Part shown: piece after piece, positions 50,662 to 53,282 of the stretch
Numbering within the stretch: position 1 is the stretch's first letter
How the letters are laid out: each line of letters starts with the position of its first letter
Assembly (NCBI GenBank): GCA_001464575.1
Contig: LNFE01000207.1
Location: forward strand, 1 to 53,282
Source of the DNA: Acidobacteria bacterium Ga0077553
Lineage (GTDB): Bacteria; Acidobacteriota; Terriglobia; Bryobacterales; Bryobacteraceae
DNA: 53,282 nt
Direction: 5' to 3'
Notes under the pieces: generated by a model
Told to the model about the DNA's origin: nothing
Database searches by the model: none
Seen by the model: only the letters and a program-made list of their open reading frames with translations
Program-made: the position numbers and the translations under genes

Positions 50662-53207
50662 AAATCCGTTGCCCGACTTACGGCGCGGTGGCGCTGATCG
50701 AGCGAGGAGGATCCTTTATCGGCCGAGTAGTTGCCGTTGAAGGTCGAGCGGAGGAAGTCAAAGAACAGGGCATTGCTGCCGCCGCCTTGGTTCGCCGTGT
50801 CGATCGCATGGGACCAGGTGTAGGCCACCGAGCTCTGGAAGCCCTTGGCCATCCGCTTATTCAACTGAACCGCCAAGCCATGGTAGTAGGTGTTGCCGCC
50901 GTTCTCAATCTGGGTGATTCGCTGGTAGCGGGGATCGATACGATTCGCCGTGTAGTAGGCATCGGTCGTGTAAGTCCCCGTCTGCACGTTGTTGGCATCG
51001 ACAATCCGGTAGGTCACCGGCGCGCCGAAGCCGCCCACGTTCAGATCGCGGTTCGTAAAGATGGCGACGCCCCGACTGCCGATATAATTCAGCGTCAGGC
51101 CGAGGTTCTGGGTCAACTGCCGCTCAATGGCGAAGTCCCATTGCTGCGTATACGGGTTGCGCAGGCCCTTGTCCGCGAAAACCAGGCTCACCGCGCCACC
51201 CGGCAGGCCGGAGGAATTCGAAGGCAGGATATTCGGGAACGACGGGCCGGCGGCGGCGCCGTTCTGGAGCAGCACCTGTGGCTGATAGAGACCATTCGAG
51301 AGGAACAACGTCTGAATCATCGCGCCAGGAAAGCGGGCGACGAAGATGCCGTAACCAGTCCGGATCACCGTCTTGTCATTCAGCGCATAAGCCAGGCCAA
51401 AGCGCGGAGCGAAGTTGGACTTCGGCGAGTTGATGATGCCGGTCTGCGGATAGTCCGGGTTCACCTGACTCGGTTGGGGCAACTGCGAATAGTCCCAGCG
51501 GACGCCAAAGTTCACGGTCAACTTTTGGGTAGCGCGGAACTGATCCTGGAAGAACAGGGCGTAGTCCCGCGTCGTGAAGTCCAGCACGGGGTTGCCAATC
51601 GTCTGCGTGAAGCTCTGCCAGCTCTTGCCGATGGCCCGGCCGTTGGGATTCTGGATCCGCGAGAAATCATAGGCGAAATCCGTGAAGGTTCCGTAGGTGT
51701 AGCTCCCGAACTGGTTCCGGAGGATGTTCAAGTAATCCTGCGTGTTGGCAAAGTCGAAGCCAAACTTCCAGGAGTGCTTGCCGGAGGTCCAGTTGAACGT
51801 ATCGGCGAGCTGAAAACGCTGCTCCGACGGGTTCAACCGGGGATAGTCGATCGCGGTGCCGAGGTTCGATTGGCCCTGAACGGTCAGGCCCAAACGGCCC
51901 GTGCTCGCCGGGATCAGCGCCGGATTCACGTCGTCGAACAACCGGTCCTTAAACCAACCAAACCGGAATTCGTTCACGATGGAACTCGTCGGGACCGCGG
52001 TCCAGCTCGCGCGCCCGTAGCGGGTCCGCACGGTGGAGTTGGCATTGTTGCCGATGCCGTTGCCGTTGGTCAGCACAGCCTGCGTCTGAATGCCGTTGGG
52101 CGAGATCCAGCGAAGGTAGTTTCCCGAGAAGCTGAAGCTATGACGGTCCGACGGACGCCAGTCAATTTTGCCGAAGCCGAGTTCGGAGTCGGCCGTGCGC
52201 TCGAGGGTCTGGAACTGCCGGGCAAAGATGGACTGCGCCGCCTGACAAGCCGAGGCCGGCGCGGTGCACGCCGCGATGAAGGCGCCCGAGCTGTTGAACA
52301 GATTCGGATTGATCAACGTATTGATGAGCGGGAAATTCCGCCGGGTCAACTCGACATTGGTGAAGTAGAAAAGCTTGTCCTTGACGATGGCCCCGCCCAC
52401 CGAGCCGCCAAACTGCTGCCGTTTCTCTTCCGGATTGAACGAGGCGTAGCGGTCGCGGGCATTGAAGTCCTGGTTCCGGAAGAACCAATAGGCGGTCCCG
52501 TGCACATCGTTGCCGCCGGAGCGGGTGACGGTGTTGATGACGCCGCCGCTGGCGCGGCCGAACTCGGCCGAATAGCCGTTGGACAGCACCTGAAACTCCT
52601 GCACGGCGTCCTGCGAAATCTGGGAGCTGATGCGCGTCCGCCCAGCATTTTCGTTGTAGAACTGGTTGGTGGTATCGTTTCCGTCCGTCAGGAAGGAGTT
52701 GCCACCGGCGATACCGCGGAACGAAATCAAGCCGAAAGTACCATCGGTAGTGACCGCCGGGGTCAACAGGACAAAGCTATCGACGCGCCGGCCGTTAATC
52801 GGCAGATTCTGGATCTGCGCCGAGCCCACCACTTGGGAGACACCGGTCTTATTCGCTTCCACCAGCGGCGCCGCGTCGCTCACGTCCAACAGATTCACGT
52901 TCTGCCCGATCAAAACTTCCAGGTTCTTGCCTTCAAAAGGGGTGAAGCCTTGCTTGGAGACTCGAACTTCGTAGCCGCTCGCCGGCACCAGGGCGGGAGC
53001 GGTGAATACGCCAGCCTCGTTGGTCACCAAGGGGCGGCGAATGCCCTTCGATTCGTTTGTAACGAGAACTTCGGCCCCGGGCACAACAGCACCCGAAGCA
53101 TCGCGAACCACACCGGAAACGGCGCCAAAACCAGCAACGGTCTGAGCCAAGGCGGGCAATTGTAAAAGTACAGCAAGCGCTAACGCACTAAGAAATTTTG
53201 TTTTCAT
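50658..53207 (-). pseudogene. Oar-like TonB-dependent outer-membrane protein, N-terminal part, broken near 3' end
   Basis: The product has ~849 residues from ATG 53207 (signal 'MKTKFLSALALAVLLQLPALAQ' in part). A carboxypeptidase-regulatory domain ('VSGVVRDASGAVVPGAEVLV', 'GIRRPLVTNEAGVFTAPAL'), plug ('IQNLPINGRRVDSFVLLTPA', 'FLTDGNDTTNQFYNENAG', 'EFGRASGGVINTVTRSGGND') and most of the barrel are present. The frame stops soon after 'SSSLDQRHRAV'. The intact paralogue at 15809-19114 has 'HRFV', then ~16 residues including 'NYELPFGKGRKF', before its 'SGNN'. Here the equivalent ~46 nt are missing and the frame shifts. Without its last strands the barrel should not assemble, unless the break is a sequence error. 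Confidence 0.88.
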
Positions 53208-53282
53208 GAGGAAATAGAGCCCTGAGCGAGCTTTATACCAGAATAACAAAACTATATAGACGGACCGTTAATTATTCGCTGC

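Noticed and set aside
50688..53165. 825-residue open frame on the plus strand
   Set aside because: It is antisense to the Oar-like gene over its full length, rich in Arg/Gly/Val with no domain; GC-rich codon use opens this frame by chance.

Overview
The window is GC-rich, densely coded bacterial chromosome. It most resembles Acidobacteriota of the Solibacter/Bryobacter group. That placement is an inference from several markers: paired DUF1549/DUF1553 (PSD1-type) and DUF1501 genes, very large Oar-like TonB-dependent outer-membrane proteins with an N-terminal carboxypeptidase-regulatory domain, a DUF1080 protein, an exported HAF-repeat protein with a PEP-CTERM tail, and a beta-propeller protein whose C-terminus resembles the TIGR03437 domain typical of Solibacter paralogues. 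I see no tRNA, rRNA, CRISPR array, prophage or insertion sequence, and no gap over about 220 bp between genes.

Layout. 1-2 kb: end of a probable TetR-type regulator, a DinB-like protein and a circularly permuted ATP-grasp-like protein. 2-6.4 kb: tight operon of an S46 peptidase, a secreted lectin/beta-gamma-crystallin protein and an AzgA-type purine permease. 6.4-11 kb: small membrane protein, GT-C mannosyltransferase-like protein, processive family-2 glycosyltransferase and a DASS anion transporter. 11-19 kb: HAF/PEP-CTERM protein, DUF1501 and PSD1 genes, and an intact Oar-like receptor across a shared intergenic palindrome. 19-23.5 kb: CHAD protein, release factor 3, M48-like protein with a lost catalytic Glu, and a secreted carboxypeptidase-regulatory-like protein. 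23.5-26.8 kb: translationally coupled receiver-phosphatase, enolase-superfamily enzyme and broken Hsp70. 26.8-34.7 kb: GH42-like Tat protein, PPK2, unknown exported protein, DUF1080 protein, BvgS-like hybrid kinase and SDR. 34.7-38.4 kb: diguanylate cyclase, IF-1, UDP-GlcNAc 2-epimerase and a single-ring Clp/Hsp100 ATPase. 38.4-43 kb: minus-strand propeller lipoprotein with an orphan sensor kinase, then an exported methyltransferase with a TIGR03437-type propeller protein. 43-48.6 kb: FecR-domain / helical / Cys-rich cassette, Gfo/Idh/MocA oxidoreductase, GDPD, HEAT-like protein and a small membrane protein. 48.6-53.2 kb: a chemoreceptor split by an in-frame amber codon and a second Oar-like receptor broken near its 3' end.

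Themes. Most genes act at or outside the cell envelope: peptide and glycan turnover, outer-membrane uptake and surface sugar synthesis. Signalling genes are mostly orphan kinases or phosphatases. Three genes are clearly interrupted and a fourth probably frameshifted; the sequence alone cannot separate real decay from consensus or assembly error. Almost all convergent gene pairs overlap tail to tail. Several genes start 6-7 nt after a -10-like hexamer without a clear ribosome-binding site, which suggests leaderless mRNAs. I found no single gene set that I can claim as a new defence or biosynthetic system. The best candidates for undescribed biology are the S46/lectin/permease operon, the FecR/Cys-rich cassette, the exported methyltransferase and the stand-alone Clp-like ring ATPase.
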